From Reticulascus tulasneorum (Eukaryota; Ascomycota; Sordariomycetes; Glomerellales; Reticulascaceae), in NCBI GenBank assembly GCA_001557505.1, contig LSAX01000004.1, positions 3,782,001 to 3,846,000 on the forward strand: a stretch of 64,000 nt of DNA, given 5' to 3'. A model generated the notes under the pieces. It did no database searches. It was not told where the DNA came from and worked only from the letters and a program-made list of their open reading frames with translations. Made by a program: the position numbers and the translations under genes. Each line of letters begins with the position of its first letter. Within the stretch, counting starts at the first letter, position 1. This document shows, piece by piece, positions 35,290 through 47,269 of this stretch.

Positions 35290-36351
35290 TTGGGCCTAGG
35301 CTGCGGTTACACGCTGTTTGTTGAATGATCTGGAGCAAGGTAAGCTCGATAATTAATTCCGGGAACAAGAGGTCCTAAATACCATTCTCGAGCTCTTGCA
35401 ATTGAGACAGCGAGGTTGAGCAACGTGCCCCATTGCGTCAGAAGGGGAGGAATCCTCTGTAACACAATTTCATATTGAAGATAAGTGTCTGGCATCTAAG
35501 CCACGCTATTGCTGCCTTGTGCCAATATGCATGGCAAAAGTTCCAGCTCAGGTTCATGTACCCCGTTTATACGCGTATAGATACAGATGTAGATTAGCCC
35601 GGAGGATCACACATGTGTGATGCGTCGGGTCATTGTTCTGCCAATGCCGACGTGGGAATTAAATTGGCTGATTGGGAGCCGACGGGGCAAACACGCCTCC
35701 AATCGAATTGGTGCCAAGTTGTCTTACGTATACACTGCCACGACTGCCCGAGGGCGGGCTTCCCTCTAGGCGGACCAGCTGAATGAAGATCTTGGGGCTC
35801 GTAAAGCAGCCTACGAGAACTGATCAGTCATGGCGTGGTCCTCCTAGAAAAATATCACCTAATTTGTTCGTTCGGGCTTCCAGAAGCCAGCTAGCTTGGC
35901 TGCTTGTACCGGAATTTGTGGGATCCAACACTTTGTTAGCCTTTTGGGCTCATCGAATCTTTCTCAAAATTGTGTTAGTCCCCTGTGCAAACTTCTGAAT
36001 ACTGAATAAATGATACATGCTCCTGACCCCGAGTTATACAACCTAGTCCGGTTAGAGCAGGCAGAGACATATATGGAAAGCATGGTCCATCATGCAATGT
36101 AACCATAACCTCAAGAAAACAAAAGTTCATGTCGGGGATCGGCAGCACCACAAACTAGTCCTGTATCGGGGAGAGATTCGGTGCATCGAGTCGATATAAA
36201 TCACAGATCGCTCGGCGCACGGCCGGCATGACTCTAAGTGGATTGTATCTTCATATTCTTCATCTTTAGATTGCAGAACCCGCGATTGACCAACTCTGAG
36301 ATCTATTTTCTGTCTATCCATCCCGTGCTCCTCATCCTCTTCCCGTAGTGC
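35290..36351. other. Intergenic stretch, no supported gene
   Basis: Holds the upstream region of the ABCA gene and the 3' flank of the methyltransferase gene. Only short frames (71 codons or fewer) with no motifs are seen. Confidence 0.55.
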
Positions 36352-37951
36352 CTAGGAGGTTGGTGCGTCTACTGGCTTCTGCCCATAGACAACACACCTA
36401 ATCAATGCAGTTAGCGAGACGTTCAGTGTGTGTTCACGGCGAGCAGGGGAGCTTACATCTCGATATATGCATGGATTGAGGGGTCTCTCAGGCACCGCCG
36501 CATATTAGCCAGGAAGATCTGCGTCTCCTCAAATGACCACTGTAGCAGTCAGTATCCCAGGTCCATCCAAATCTGGTCGGGATTTAAGGCTCACCCCGAG
36601 ATAGCTCGTCATTCCCCTCAAGGCGAACCCTTCCAATGCGTCGCCCAGGAACTGCCGATTCCAGACTCCCCATACCTTCATCCTCTCATCCCTTGGCCAC
36701 CGCCCAATGGGCAGCTTCAATCTCAGTTCCGTCACATTCGCGAAACCTGCTTCAAGCATCGCCTGCTTGGCAACTTCGCACGCCTGGAACGTCTTTCCCG
36801 TCATGCTCCCCAGGCTCTCGAACACGCGCGTCCACGTGGAGAACGGCATGTCAGGGGTTACACTGCCGTCGTCGGACTTGGTGATGGTGCTGAGCTCGAC
36901 TTGCTCGGCCCAGCCGCCCGGCCGAAGGTGCCTCAGCGTTTTGCGATAGAAGTCGGGCCAAGACGGCACGCTGCCCGTGAGCATGCGGACATGGATGAAG
37001 TCGAACCAGTCGGGCTGAAAGGTCCACTCGAGATTGACGTCATCAACCTCGAAGCTGCAGTTGACAGGCACATCGGTTGGCTGGACCGGAGAGAGGTCGA
37101 TGCCGATGACTTCGGCCGAGGGGTGGTCGCCCGCGAAGTCTCTTTGAAGAGTGTCAGCAAAGTCATGAGCACCATGCGGATGGACGTCATCCTACACGGT
37201 CCAGATCCCGGTCCCGCAGCCGATGTCTAGCACTCGCTAAACCATCTGTTAGCAAAGACGAACATTCGGAGAAGACACACGACGCACATGGGGATCTTTC
37301 CGTATTGGCGCAAGGAAGAGCTTCCCATCTAACACGGTCAGGAACATGGAATGCCTGGAACATCGTTAGCGCTCACATGACAGTACGTTTTCCGCGGGAG
37401 CAGGCGGGGCGCTTACACAAAGTCCTCGGCGTCCAATTGCTTTTCATCGTTGGGTCCCCTGCACCCGCATTAGAGTCCCACCTCTCCTAGTTCTACCCTG
37501 ATCTCACCAGTATTCTCCGTCACGATATGCATGGTACCTCCGCCCGTGCTCCCACCTGTACTCCAGCACAGATGATGAGAGCGTCTTCGTATCATCTTCT
37601 AGTCTGTATTGCAGCGAAGATGCCACCGCTTAGCGAGACGGTCGTTGATGCACCTTGACGGAAGACGGCGACAGGATGGGGGGATATCTGAACATACGAT
37701 TCGGCATAGGCTGAGTCAGTATCATCCCAATCGTCCTAGAATCGTTGCACATGTTAGTGGAGCTTCCCTTGAGACGGCATTGCGGTGCATTTGTGCTAAG
37801 GTGCCGGAACACATTGTGGTTTCACCGCATGCGGAGATACAGGAGTGGACAAACGGGAGCTTACGATGGCTATCAGCCCGGTCCCGAGCGGCTGCGTCGC
37901 GGGTTCCTCGCCAGGGGAATTTGTTGGTTCCACGCCAGGGATTGAAGCCAT
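36352..37951 (-). CDS. LaeA-like SAM-dependent methyltransferase
   Basis: Nine exons: 37951-37865, 37735-37698, 37603-37508, 37458-37417, 37354-37288, 37236-37196, 37141-36595, 36539-36457, 36397-36352; introns 49-129 bp; 348 residues. The fungal LaeA-like signature is complete: YRWEHGRRYHAYRDGEYW, PNDEKQLDAEDFVHSMFL, SAM motif I LDIGCGTGIW (about 113-122), HPSAEVIGIDLSPVQP, a central FDFIHVRMLTGS, LRPGGWAEQVE and the C-terminal VVYGQKP. Exons 1 and 2 give a short acidic N-terminus. LaeA itself is a global regulator of fungal secondary metabolism in the velvet complex; most paralogues, probably including this one, have unknown substrates. Several exons are 38-67 nt, so automatic callers may truncate it to the long exon 7. 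Confidence 0.87.
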
Positions 37952-39487
37952 GATCTCGACAAGAAGTCGAGATGGGATACGGCAGGTAAATTACTTTGGG
38001 TTTCTACAAGAACTCATGGGAGGAAAGATGGTCCAGAAACAACAGGGCCTGCTCACGAAAAGGGCCCACAACCAACAGCACCAACAAAACTCAAAGTTGG
38101 TGGTGGAGCGCATCCGAACGTCATACGTATGCGAGGGTGACAAGGCGCTTGCGACCCTAAACCAAGCACGGACATAATCATCACGTGCAATACCGCTCTT
38201 GGACCATTCAGGTTGTTGTCATTGGGACGCAGAATTTAATGCAGTCCATACGGTCTACTGTAGATACGTACGGATAACTTACCAAGATATCCACCAGGCA
38301 CTCTCCCCAGTGAGGTACAGACGGCCCGGGGTGCGTGTCCGAGCAGCGCTGCAATCCGTAGGCAAGGGGGTTTAGGGAGGGTAATAGCGTGGGGGTCTGC
38401 AGTAGCAACGGGCCGCATGCAGCTGGGTTACAGGGGCCGCGGGCCACAGTACGTCCTTGGAAGGCAATACATTTCCATCTTGGCGGTGCAATAACAGGAC
38501 CAGACACCTCCAGTCCTCACTCGCACCCGCATATGCTGCATGGCAATCACTATTGTCGGTAGAGGTTGCGAATGCTTCCTCGGGTGCTGGCTCAGCTACA
38601 GTTGCCTCCCATACACTACCTAGGTACCGTTCACACCCCCCAACCATATATCGTTCACTTTTCACAAGGTTTAATGTCAACGTATCTCGACGTATATTTC
38701 TGAGATGCATGTTCTGTCTTCTGCTGCTTAGTTTCCAGATTATCTTCGTTGTTACAGCTCCGACAGTGACCATCCACCAGAAAGCAGTCGTTCTGCTGTA
38801 ACTTGCAGAAGACAGCGGCTTATAGGCCAAAACTTGCGTGAGTTCAGCGGGCAGCCTACCAATACCCCGAGAGCCACTCTTATAGAGTCTGCTCTCATAT
38901 GGGCAGAGCCGCGAAGAAGCAAGGGAGGTTATCCTCCCGCTGCAACTGGCTCGGTAAAATAGTGTCCTCAGCTATCCCAATTGCCACTGCCGGCTCCTGT
39001 GACTGGCCCGGCATCACCAAATAGTTGGCCATTGGAATACTTTGTCGGGGCCATTCATTTGCCACAGCCCTCGATGGCCATGCTTGTGACTGCGGGGATT
39101 TGCGGCTCGAGCCGAATAGCAATGTGACTGACGTCCCGGTTACGAATCACGAACCACTCTGCTGTATCTCTGTCAAGGACGGCTGCAACTTTCTCGCCCA
39201 TGCGTTTGGCTGCCTCTTTGGAAACAACCAGGCATTGATGAAATGATGGTACAACTCGAGTGGTAATTCTGACGGGTGGGTCGGTCATAGTGTTCGCCAG
39301 TTACGGGTACTTTCTTGCGCGATGTCGCAAGCTTGGTTTGCCGCACCAGTGTCCGGCGCGACAGGCGATCCTCGATGCCGAACGTGTACAGCCGCAGTGC
39401 AGCCTGCATGCTAGTCACATGAAGTAAGTACTCAGGACGGCGATGTGACCGGCCGAGGACAACGGCAACATGGGGAGATATCTCTCA
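37952..39487. other. Intergenic stretch, no supported gene
   Basis: Lies between the starts and stops of two minus-strand genes and includes the methyltransferase promoter. Short frames on both strands lack motifs. Confidence 0.5.
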
Positions 39488-40486
39488 TCAACAGTTGTCG
39501 AGCATCCGGAACACGGTCGTATTCTTAACCAAGCATTCCTCCTCCGGATTGCAGCAGCCCAGAGAGGCTCGGGCTACATCCTTGTCGTCGTGCCCTTGCA
39601 TGTCTGCGATAATTCGAGCGGCGGCATTGCAGGACATTTCCATTGGTGACGGGTTGGGAAGGCCGCTTTGGCGAGTGGGAGTGGGACCTTCCGGTCGAGA
39701 AACACCTGGCCGCCGCCCGTGCTGGTTCGGTTCGGCGCAATTATCAGCAGCATCACAGCAGTTGCGGCGAATGCTAGCATCAGCAAGGACTGAGAGTCTG
39801 TCCATCGGTGATATTGGGGTACTGTCGGGAGTATAGGGCGCTTGAAAGATGGTGGGCGAGGCAAGTGATGGTCGGCAATGGCCGTCTTCCTCGGTCTTAC
39901 TGCCTCCAGTAGCCCATTCTATAGTTCTTTGCGTGATGTCCGAGATCCCCTTACTCAATCGGCTGCTCTCGGAATGTCTAAGCATCGGCGCAAGCTGCTG
40001 GACAGCGACTTTGCTGTGCGGGCTTGTCACGGACTCGAATACCGGAGTCATGGGTGCCAGAGATGAGTCTCTCGATTCCGAGCTCCCAAATGATGCCAAG
40101 TATGTATCCACCTCTTCATTTAGGACGCCATTGCGTGCTAGTAGCGACCGCAGCCTCGAGTTTTCCAGTGCCACATCCCGGGCGGCTCTTTGCATCCCTA
40201 ACGATGCCTCAGCCCCTCGTCGTTCGTATTCCAGCAATCTCCTTTGTAAATCATCGACATATTCCTTGTGCCGGGCCCTCGACCGTCTCTGGTTGTCGCG
40301 GATTCGAGCTGCGTTGGGCGAATCATCGTTCTGGAGCTTCGCACAGAGGAGGTCAGCTCACAAACAGAAACGAAGAAAAAAAAAACGGGTTCTGCGTTAT
40401 TGGGGTTCGCATTGATAACTTACCCTACCACGCTTCGTTGCCTTGGCGTGTGGACCAAAGAGCTCTTCAAATTCCAGCTCTGGCAT
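39488..40486 (-). CDS. bZIP transcription factor with Cys-containing C-terminus
   Basis: Two exons: 40486-40424 and 40330-39488; intron 93 bp; 301 residues. Exon 1 gives MPELEFEELFGPHAK and a basic linker. The basic region follows immediately (about residues 27-45: ARIRDNQRRSRARHKEYV), with N-x7-R spacing, then a leucine-zipper heptad series (LQRRLLEYE through LENSRLRSLL). This short N-terminus followed by NQRRSRARHKEY is a recurrent Pezizomycotina bZIP type. The C-terminal 70 residues are conserved-looking with several Cys (SCNAAARIIADMQGHDDKDV, GCCNPEEECLVKNTTVF). Targets are unknown. Its neighbours do not suggest a specific pathway. Confidence 0.85.
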
Positions 40487-41679
40487 TGCGAAGTGGTACT
40501 GCTATCGTCCCGACGGCGTGGGGCGTGAAAGTCTGGCTTTGACGATGCAATTGATCCGGAGAGAAGAAGAACTGTATTTGTTAGGTGACGAGTTTCGACT
40601 GGCGTCGTTTTGTGATGACTAAGCAGTACCAAATCCCCACTACCTTACCTAGGTAGGTACTCGCCTCTCAAAGTACCAAAAATGCATCTTGAACAAGATC
40701 AGACTGACCTAGTCGACAGTGGCGGCATACATTCGAGTTCTGGTATTGCAGTGTTAATTCATTCTTAGTTCTTCCCATAGTCTTCACTATGAAGCATTCG
40801 TCAACAAAGTGCAAATCCCAGCATCGCCAACCGGGCTGCGAGCTTCTCACTACATAGCCTAACTGAAGCAGAGACCACAACTCGGATATAATCTCTGCTG
40901 CACTGCTTGGTTACCAATCACAACGTAACAGGGTCGTAATGGGACATGATTTGCAAGGAAGAATATGGACAGACCAGTTCTCCTGTTCAGCAAAGCATCC
41001 CCCGAATCACCCAGGCAATGAATATCTGTGCCTCCTCCATCACAGGAAAGGTATTCCCATCTATTGTCTCACCGTAGGCATTGCATGCAGCCGCGAGAGG
41101 TATCTTACCTCATGATAGAACTTGAGCTTTTGTAACCGAGAGTTTGTCTGATTTACCTCAACTTCTGTAAAATTACCGTCATGAACTATTGCAAGATAGC
41201 TCTTGAGATCGTCAAACATGCTGTACTAGTCCCTTTCAGATCTGTTTGAAGGGAGAGAGCGCTATGATCTTAAATCGTAAGAAATTCTGGTGTGGATTCT
41301 TGCGTAGCCTACACAATCTTCTGATAACTGCAGCTTTCAGCGCCACGCAGTGAGGTACTCTGCATATGCTCAAGAAACAAACGCTAATGATAGAACCTGC
41401 GCTGTAGAGCCGATTGCATACGTTCTATCTATTTGCGCGTTATACGGTACAAGTTCATGTCTTCGTGATCTATGGTCCAAGCTGTTTAGCTGTCTATCTC
41501 CATGTGTACAAGTTCTTCACTCAAGTGAATGATAGTAATCCACATGCTCATCAAATCCAAATAACTCCCTTGTCAAACTTCAGATGAGCGACTAGCCAAC
41601 GAGGGGCCACCCGTAAGCTTTTCAATAACCGGTCCGCTATAAAGTGCTGAAAAGAATAGAAAGTATTGCAACCACCTCG
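40487..41679. other. Intergenic stretch, no supported gene
   Basis: Promoter side of the bZIP gene and 3' flank of the organic acid carrier gene. No frame with a motif was found. Confidence 0.5.
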
Positions 41680-43002
41680 CTAATGAGCGACATCCTCATC
41701 TCGGCCCGGGTACATGATATCCTGGGTAATCACAGCCTTCACATTAAGATAGAATATGAAAATGAACATGACAAACAGCGCAATGCTCATGCCAGTAGCA
41801 ACCCACAAGACCGGTTCATTCCTCAGCTGGTTTCCGATGGCGATAGTGGCGAGAGTGAAGCCAGTGTTTGGGAAGATCATTGCGTACATTCCCAAGTGGA
41901 AATACTTGGGGGGTGCTGAGAGCACAGCAATAGTCGTGATGCCGAACCACCAAAACGCAAGTGCCCAGAGGAATATTGCGCACATGGTTGCACTAGTGCG
42001 GATCGTTCCGGCATCAATAATGATACCGTCCAGATCAGGGTCGAAGTTATTTGGTAGACCGTTGGCCATGCCGATGAGAGCTAGGGCCGTGAAGGCTGGT
42101 GGGCCAACGCACATGTAGATTGCGGGGCGATGTTCGCGGTCAGGTAGGCCAACTGCCATAAGTCGACCAACCATGTGAGCGTACATCATGATTGCGACCG
42201 ATAGGCCGAGACCTTGGCATGTCAGTCCCGCAACAATGACCGGAACGGCTGAAATATCTGGTTGGGTATCGGCGATGACGGATGCAATCGTCCCGGTAAG
42301 CATGATGGGAAAGATCGGTAGGATCCAAGTTGGCATCATCGTGTGCAGCCCGTGAGCCTGTGCTGCGAAGACGTAGCTGTACTGTCCAAGTGCAAGCATG
42401 ATAGTGAGGATAAGATAGCCCCAGAAAGCCACCTGAATAGCCCATATTAGAGTGGCGTCGTTCTCTGGTATCACGTATCGATGTGTGCTAGTGATGAGCG
42501 TTGCAATGGAAAGGAAAAACGTTGGGAAGAAGAAGCCTTCGCGGCGGTGAGTAAGCGCGGCGGTGAAGTCTCCAGGATGTAGGAAGAATCGAGCCAGAAG
42601 TCCTGAACTAATGCCAGTGAAGAAGAAGAGGTTAATGACATAAATGACGTATCCGATCTGGCGGAGTCCGGGGAACTGATGCGGTTGTGCGAAGACGAGA
42701 AGGGAGAGACCTCCAGTGCTCATGGGCAATGTGTACCATGCGAAGGTGAAATGGTGCATTCGTTGTCGGAGAGGAAACCTTGGTCGATTGGGGTCGTCGA
42801 TGTCGATGTCTCCGTGGCCATGGTCGTGCCCATGGTCCTTTCCTCCCTTCTCCATAGTTGGGGTTGGAGATTCCATCTGCAGCCTCCTATCGTCTTCGAA
42901 TTTGACGTCCAACTTCAAGTCTTTGGACACCGTCGAGTTTCTGCGAGTCGAGTCTTGATCGGAGCGGTCGGACCAGGCGGATTGATTAGGTCGGTATTCC
43001 AT
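41680..43002 (-). CDS. TDT-family carrier, malate/C4-dicarboxylate (Mae1-like) transporter
   Basis: Single exon; 440 residues from the ATG at 43002 (MEYRPNQ). An in-frame ATG 28 codons upstream would add a hydrophobic, unconserved leader and is less likely. A hydrophilic N-terminus contains a His-rich stretch (DHGHDHGHGDIDIDD). Ten hydrophobic segments follow, beginning with HHFTFAWYTLPMSTGGLSLL, the usual first-helix pattern of the TDT/SLAC1/TehA superfamily, and later FFLHPGDF and LTCQGLGLSVAIMMYAHMVG. Fission yeast Mae1 imports malate by proton symport; sulphite pump Ssu1 is a more distant member. Overall pattern favours the Mae1-like branch; substrate is inferred only. Confidence 0.87.
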   Translation of the reverse strand: MEYRPNQSAWSDRSDQDSTRRNSTVSKDLKLDVKFEDDRRLQMESPTPTMEKGGKDHGHDHGHGDIDIDDPNRPRFPLRQRMHHFTFAWYTLPMSTGGLSLLVFAQPHQFPGLRQIGYVIYVINLFFFTGISSGLLARFFLHPGDFTAALTHRREGFFFPTFFLSIATLITSTHRYVIPENDATLIWAIQVAFWGYLILTIMLALGQYSYVFAAQAHGLHTMMPTWILPIFPIMLTGTIASVIADTQPDISAVPVIVAGLTCQGLGLSVAIMMYAHMVGRLMAVGLPDREHRPAIYMCVGPPAFTALALIGMANGLPNNFDPDLDGIIIDAGTIRTSATMCAIFLWALAFWWFGITTIAVLSAPPKYFHLGMYAMIFPNTGFTLATIAIGNQLRNEPVLWVATGMSIALFVMFIFIFYLNVKAVITQDIMYPGRDEDVAH

Positions 43003-45967
43003 TATAATGAAATTGATCGGAACGGAGCGGATGATGAAGGTATTTGTGGCCAGCCAAGAAAGTGAATCGAAGGGAAAGATATACAACTCTGCCGGAGAGT
43101 GGGAGGCAGCCGATTCAAACTGAGTGGATTCCTACTCGGCAGGAAACAATGGTCTGGAACTCTTGGGCTTCATGTCATATAGCTGTTCAGCGACCTCTCT
43201 GTCCGGACTCCAGTGTCTATGCTTCGGGCTCCCACGAAGCTAAATTGGTCTCGCCCGTCTCACGTCGGTGGGAACCTCACACAGAAACAGAACGCCAAGG
43301 GTCCCAACACTTTCAGGGACTCAGTCCGTGAGGTGGACTCCTGTAGAATCGTAGATAAGCTCTGCGACTGTATCCTGGTTTCCCACTCGGGAAATCCCAC
43401 GTGCTTTGCTCATTTGAAATCGCCCACTAGAGCCGCTTCGCGCCGCTGCACCTTCGGCTGGGATCACCCTGACAAAGCCATCAACCCCCACGCCAAACAC
43501 CGATCGCAACGACGCCAAGAAGACACAGATGCGGAAATAGATGTCTCAAAGGAGGTCCAAATGTTTACAGTCAGTGACTCGGCCAGATTGGCCGAGGCCG
43601 ACACATGGCCGCGTTGACAGGTTGTCTCTAGCCGCGACGACGCGCGAGGCTGGGCCAATCGGACTGCAACCCTGGGCATCCACCCGTATCTTTGGATCTA
43701 CAATCGTGGAAGATCGTTGCTTTAGATTGGTGGATCGGCCGGAATATTAATAGCTGGCACAAGCTACGTACCTGGCTCTGGCGGTCGTGGTGTTTCAAGA
43801 TCTGGGTCCCGGCGGCCCAAGAGATCGAAGAACCCACATACTAACCGAAATCGGCCTGAAGAAATTTCACGAAAGCGGGTATTAAGTGGATAAGTTCTCA
43901 ACCAGCAACCGTCCAGATCTTGTTACAAGATCCACGGACACGATAAAATCTCGGAGGTCTGTTCACCGGGCCGCCTGCTTGGTCTAGGCAGTATCCCTGA
44001 CGCCCAGGTGCTGACAACTTTCCTTGGCTGGGCTCAGAGAATGCTTCGTGCTTTCCAAGGCCTACACAGGTGCTAAACCCCCGGTGTCGCAACTATAGCG
44101 GCACCCAAAGGGCCCAAATTGCGCTATGGGAGCTAAAAATGGGATATAAGCAGAGGTGGTTCCCTGGATGTGAAGCCTTTACCTCGTTTGATTTGTTGAT
44201 ACCTATAATGCCACTGGACATGGTAAGAAGGGACAGCTAAGATAAGCCCCTTGGATCAGATGTAACACCTGTATAATTGGCGTCACAGCACCAGTTCTAG
44301 CTGCCGAGCAGGCAGATTTGAAGACCAGTAGGATTTGAATGATGTGTATAAGTGGGCGAATGCCTTCAGCTACGAAGTTTTACATCATACGCAATCATCA
44401 TCATGTTCCAAATCCGACAAAGTAGTTGGACTGTATCCATATCATTCGTTCAAGTTCCCGGTCTTCTCTGTGAAGTACGAAATCGGCGTTGCTTGGAGTT
44501 CGAATTCTAGATAGGTTGTTTCCACATATTCCCCACCCGGGCGAAACATGGAAGACTCCACAGGTGGACCAAGAGACTATCGCATGGCTATTATGGGAAA
44601 ATTACTCATAGTATCTTGCACCGCAAGTCTCATGATTCAGATAAGCGCAGCCAGACACTTGTTGTTTCTCTTGACGCAATTCTTACTCTCTCACAACCCA
44701 TACGTCGAGCATTCTTTTCCCGTCCTATACTGAGATCAGAATTGCAAGTAGCAGCGTTTGAAGTTCTGTATTTAGATCTTGTTCAGCTTCAATATTACGG
44801 GACTCGTCGTTTAGGATCCCGACATCGCGTCTACCGTTGCAGGCAAATGACGCGTCATGTTGCGATACAAACAATACCAAAACTGTATCCGCGTTTCCAC
44901 CTATCATCGTTGTTTTTCAAACATCCGAATACATCCTCTAGTGACTTGGCTCACACCAGTCCCACTGCCAAGTAGCTGACAGAATGCTTCGCTGAACGGA
45001 TCCGACATTGGGAGGCCAAGGCACCGTTTTTCTTGATTACTGACCTGTGGGCATGCAAGCATAAAAAGCTGCACGAATTACCTTACTTGCCAATGTGTTT
45101 TACTGCAATTGAAGAACATTGACAGGAAACAATCGATGTAGCAAACAAAGGATTTCACTGGCATCTACACAACCGTAACGGTTCAGTTGCATCATGCAGC
45201 GAGATTATGTGCCATAGACGCCACATGCAGCTAAATATAATCCTCAAGGCACAGATAAATAAAGCGTTGCAGCTTCTGGATTTTTATCTTGTTTGCTTTT
45301 CGTCTTGGCTGTAACCGGAAACCGAACTCGGGGTGGGGGCAAGTCTCAGGCTTCAATTTCATGAAATACGCCTTGATAGCTATAGATCGGACGAGGATAC
45401 TGATTATCCATATCTAATCTTCAATCTAAGATATCCTCGAAACCAAAAAAAAATTTAGGTGTGGGTACAAATCTTCTTGGCGACTTGGTAATCATGATTG
45501 CATCATCACTCGGTCCGACGAAGCTTGGACTTTGTGACGTGGCCAAAGCAAGAAAAAATGGAAAGAAGAAATTGTACTATGACCGATGCTCTCTTGAAAG
45601 CATAATTGCAGCTATGAACGATGCCCCAAACGATAAGACACGATCTGCAGAAATCTGCTTAAGAGAAGATATGCCTAGATGCGGACTTTTTTATCGTATT
45701 GTATGACGGGATTTTACGATCCACTCGTACCAGGACTTTGCAAGTCTGGTTGCAGGAGGCCATATTGAGTTGAAATGGAGAAACAATAGCCATATCAGAT
45801 ATCGGAGATAGGGCTGATGTAATTCTCTAATACCATGCATACTTGCCTTTCCATCACTCAGACTACATCCGTTTAATCAAAGACTGAAATTCTACCAGGG
45901 TGATATCAAGTCCGAACTGAAGCAGATTCTCAAAGACGCATCAAGGAACTTGCCCTAATAGGATCGA
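43003..45967. other. About 3 kb without a convincing gene
   Basis: Contains the promoter of the organic acid carrier gene. A promoter-like GATATAAGCAGAGG occurs at about 44149-44162, but the frame after it is very short. The 81-codon frame at 45461-45706 (TNLLGDLVIMIASSLGPTKL) faintly resembles an F-box or 2EXR-like start and may be a remnant linked to the next gene; no closing structure was found. Confidence 0.45.
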
Positions 45968-45988
45968 TTGGGACTGGGCTTGCTGGCT

Positions 45989-46936
45989 ATGGATACCTTT
46001 CATCGCTTCGGTGAGCTTGCACCGGAACTGCGTAACCAAATATGGGATACTTTCTACAGCGAGCCTAGAGTGCACGAGATTGAACTTCGGCGGGTCTCAT
46101 GGAAAAGTGATACCTTTGACAATAGCGGGGAAAGGGCTCATTGGTATTGCGACTATGAATGCTACGACGATACTGACAAGCGTTTGCGGACCCATTTCTA
46201 TCTGGTCGACAACTTGGTCAACCGCGAGTCCCGTGGAATAGCGCGGACAAAACGAACCAAGATTGACCTCTTCACACAAGTTAAGCCCGAAAAATTGGAG
46301 CTTGCATTGCGACTAGACTTATCGCCTGCCGTTGTTTATGATATAAGCTCAAGCATAGTCTCGGTTCATGTTAGCTGGGCCATCGATACTCTTCAACTCA
46401 AAATGACGACCTGCGCCGACAGAGAGTGGCGGAGACTGATTAGGGTTCTATTAGTCTCAGATTGGACGGAACATGTGCAAAATCTCTCCTTCTATCATTC
46501 AGCTAGCCCCAACTGGCTTTCAGTCGCAAGAGAGTCGTTCTTTGCGTCTGAGTGGCTGGGATTACGGGATCGCCTCCAAGGACTTCAGAACATGACCCTA
46601 CTCGACAACAATTCATACAATGCGGAAGGCCAATACTTTCGCTGGCGCAACTCTCTTCGGAAGGACAGCTGCCTGTCAAAAGTTTCGCTGAAACTAGTCT
46701 CAGCGCGCTTGGGTGTTACGAGACCAGCCTTCATCTGGCAGCATTACGTTGACAAGCTGCATGGCCTCCTTTCCGGAAGCTACATTAATGAGTCGGTATT
46801 TGCTATCTTTAGCGGCTTCGGATTTCAGCCAAAACTATGCCGAAGTGGTTGGATATCGAAAATACGTGAAAATGAGGAGCTTGGCGCAGAATATTTATTT
46901 GACGAACGCTGGGCTTGGGTAATGAACGGACATTGA
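45989..46936 (+). CDS. 2EXR domain-containing protein
   Basis: Single exon, 315 residues from MDTFHRF (an in-frame ATG seven codons earlier at 45968 is possible). The N-terminal FHRFGELAPELRNQIWDTFY is a standard 2EXR motif (F-x2-F-x2-LP-x-E-x-R-x2-IW), followed by EPRVHEIELRRVSW. The rest shows scattered Trp and Leu patterns typical of this lineage-specific fungal family but has no named domain. 2EXR proteins are often numerous and of unknown function in Pezizomycotina. The flanks are AT-rich and gene-poor, typical for such accessory genes. Confidence 0.8.
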   Translation: MDTFHRFGELAPELRNQIWDTFYSEPRVHEIELRRVSWKSDTFDNSGERAHWYCDYECYDDTDKRLRTHFYLVDNLVNRESRGIARTKRTKIDLFTQVKPEKLELALRLDLSPAVVYDISSSIVSVHVSWAIDTLQLKMTTCADREWRRLIRVLLVSDWTEHVQNLSFYHSASPNWLSVARESFFASEWLGLRDRLQGLQNMTLLDNNSYNAEGQYFRWRNSLRKDSCLSKVSLKLVSARLGVTRPAFIWQHYVDKLHGLLSGSYINESVFAIFSGFGFQPKLCRSGWISKIRENEELGAEYLFDERWAWVMNGH

Positions 46937-47269
46937 GTGTAATGAGGCAGCTCGGCAAAGAGTCCTAGCTCATGTACGTATTTAGGCTTGAATCACATCT
47001 GAGACCCTCGGTCAATCTCTCTGCGTCTGATCAAGTATGAAATGGATATGAGTGTTCCGTTCATCTTTACAGGTCCTCGGTGTGTCGACCGCTCAATGCT
47101 ACGTGGCTTGTCACATGTGATTGCTATAAAGAAGTGATAGTAACAAGTCGATATAATCCTAGGCAAGATTACCTCACAATGGCAGGTCTTATAAATGATA
47201 CTGAAAAACGTCAAGACTAGATACTGATTCTAGCGAATCATCTGAAGGATTAAGAAGACTGGTTACCGA

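Noticed and set aside
43002..43086. Upstream in-frame ATG for the Mae1-like carrier
   Set aside because: It would add a hydrophobic leader with no family equivalent; MEYRPNQ is the more typical hydrophilic start.
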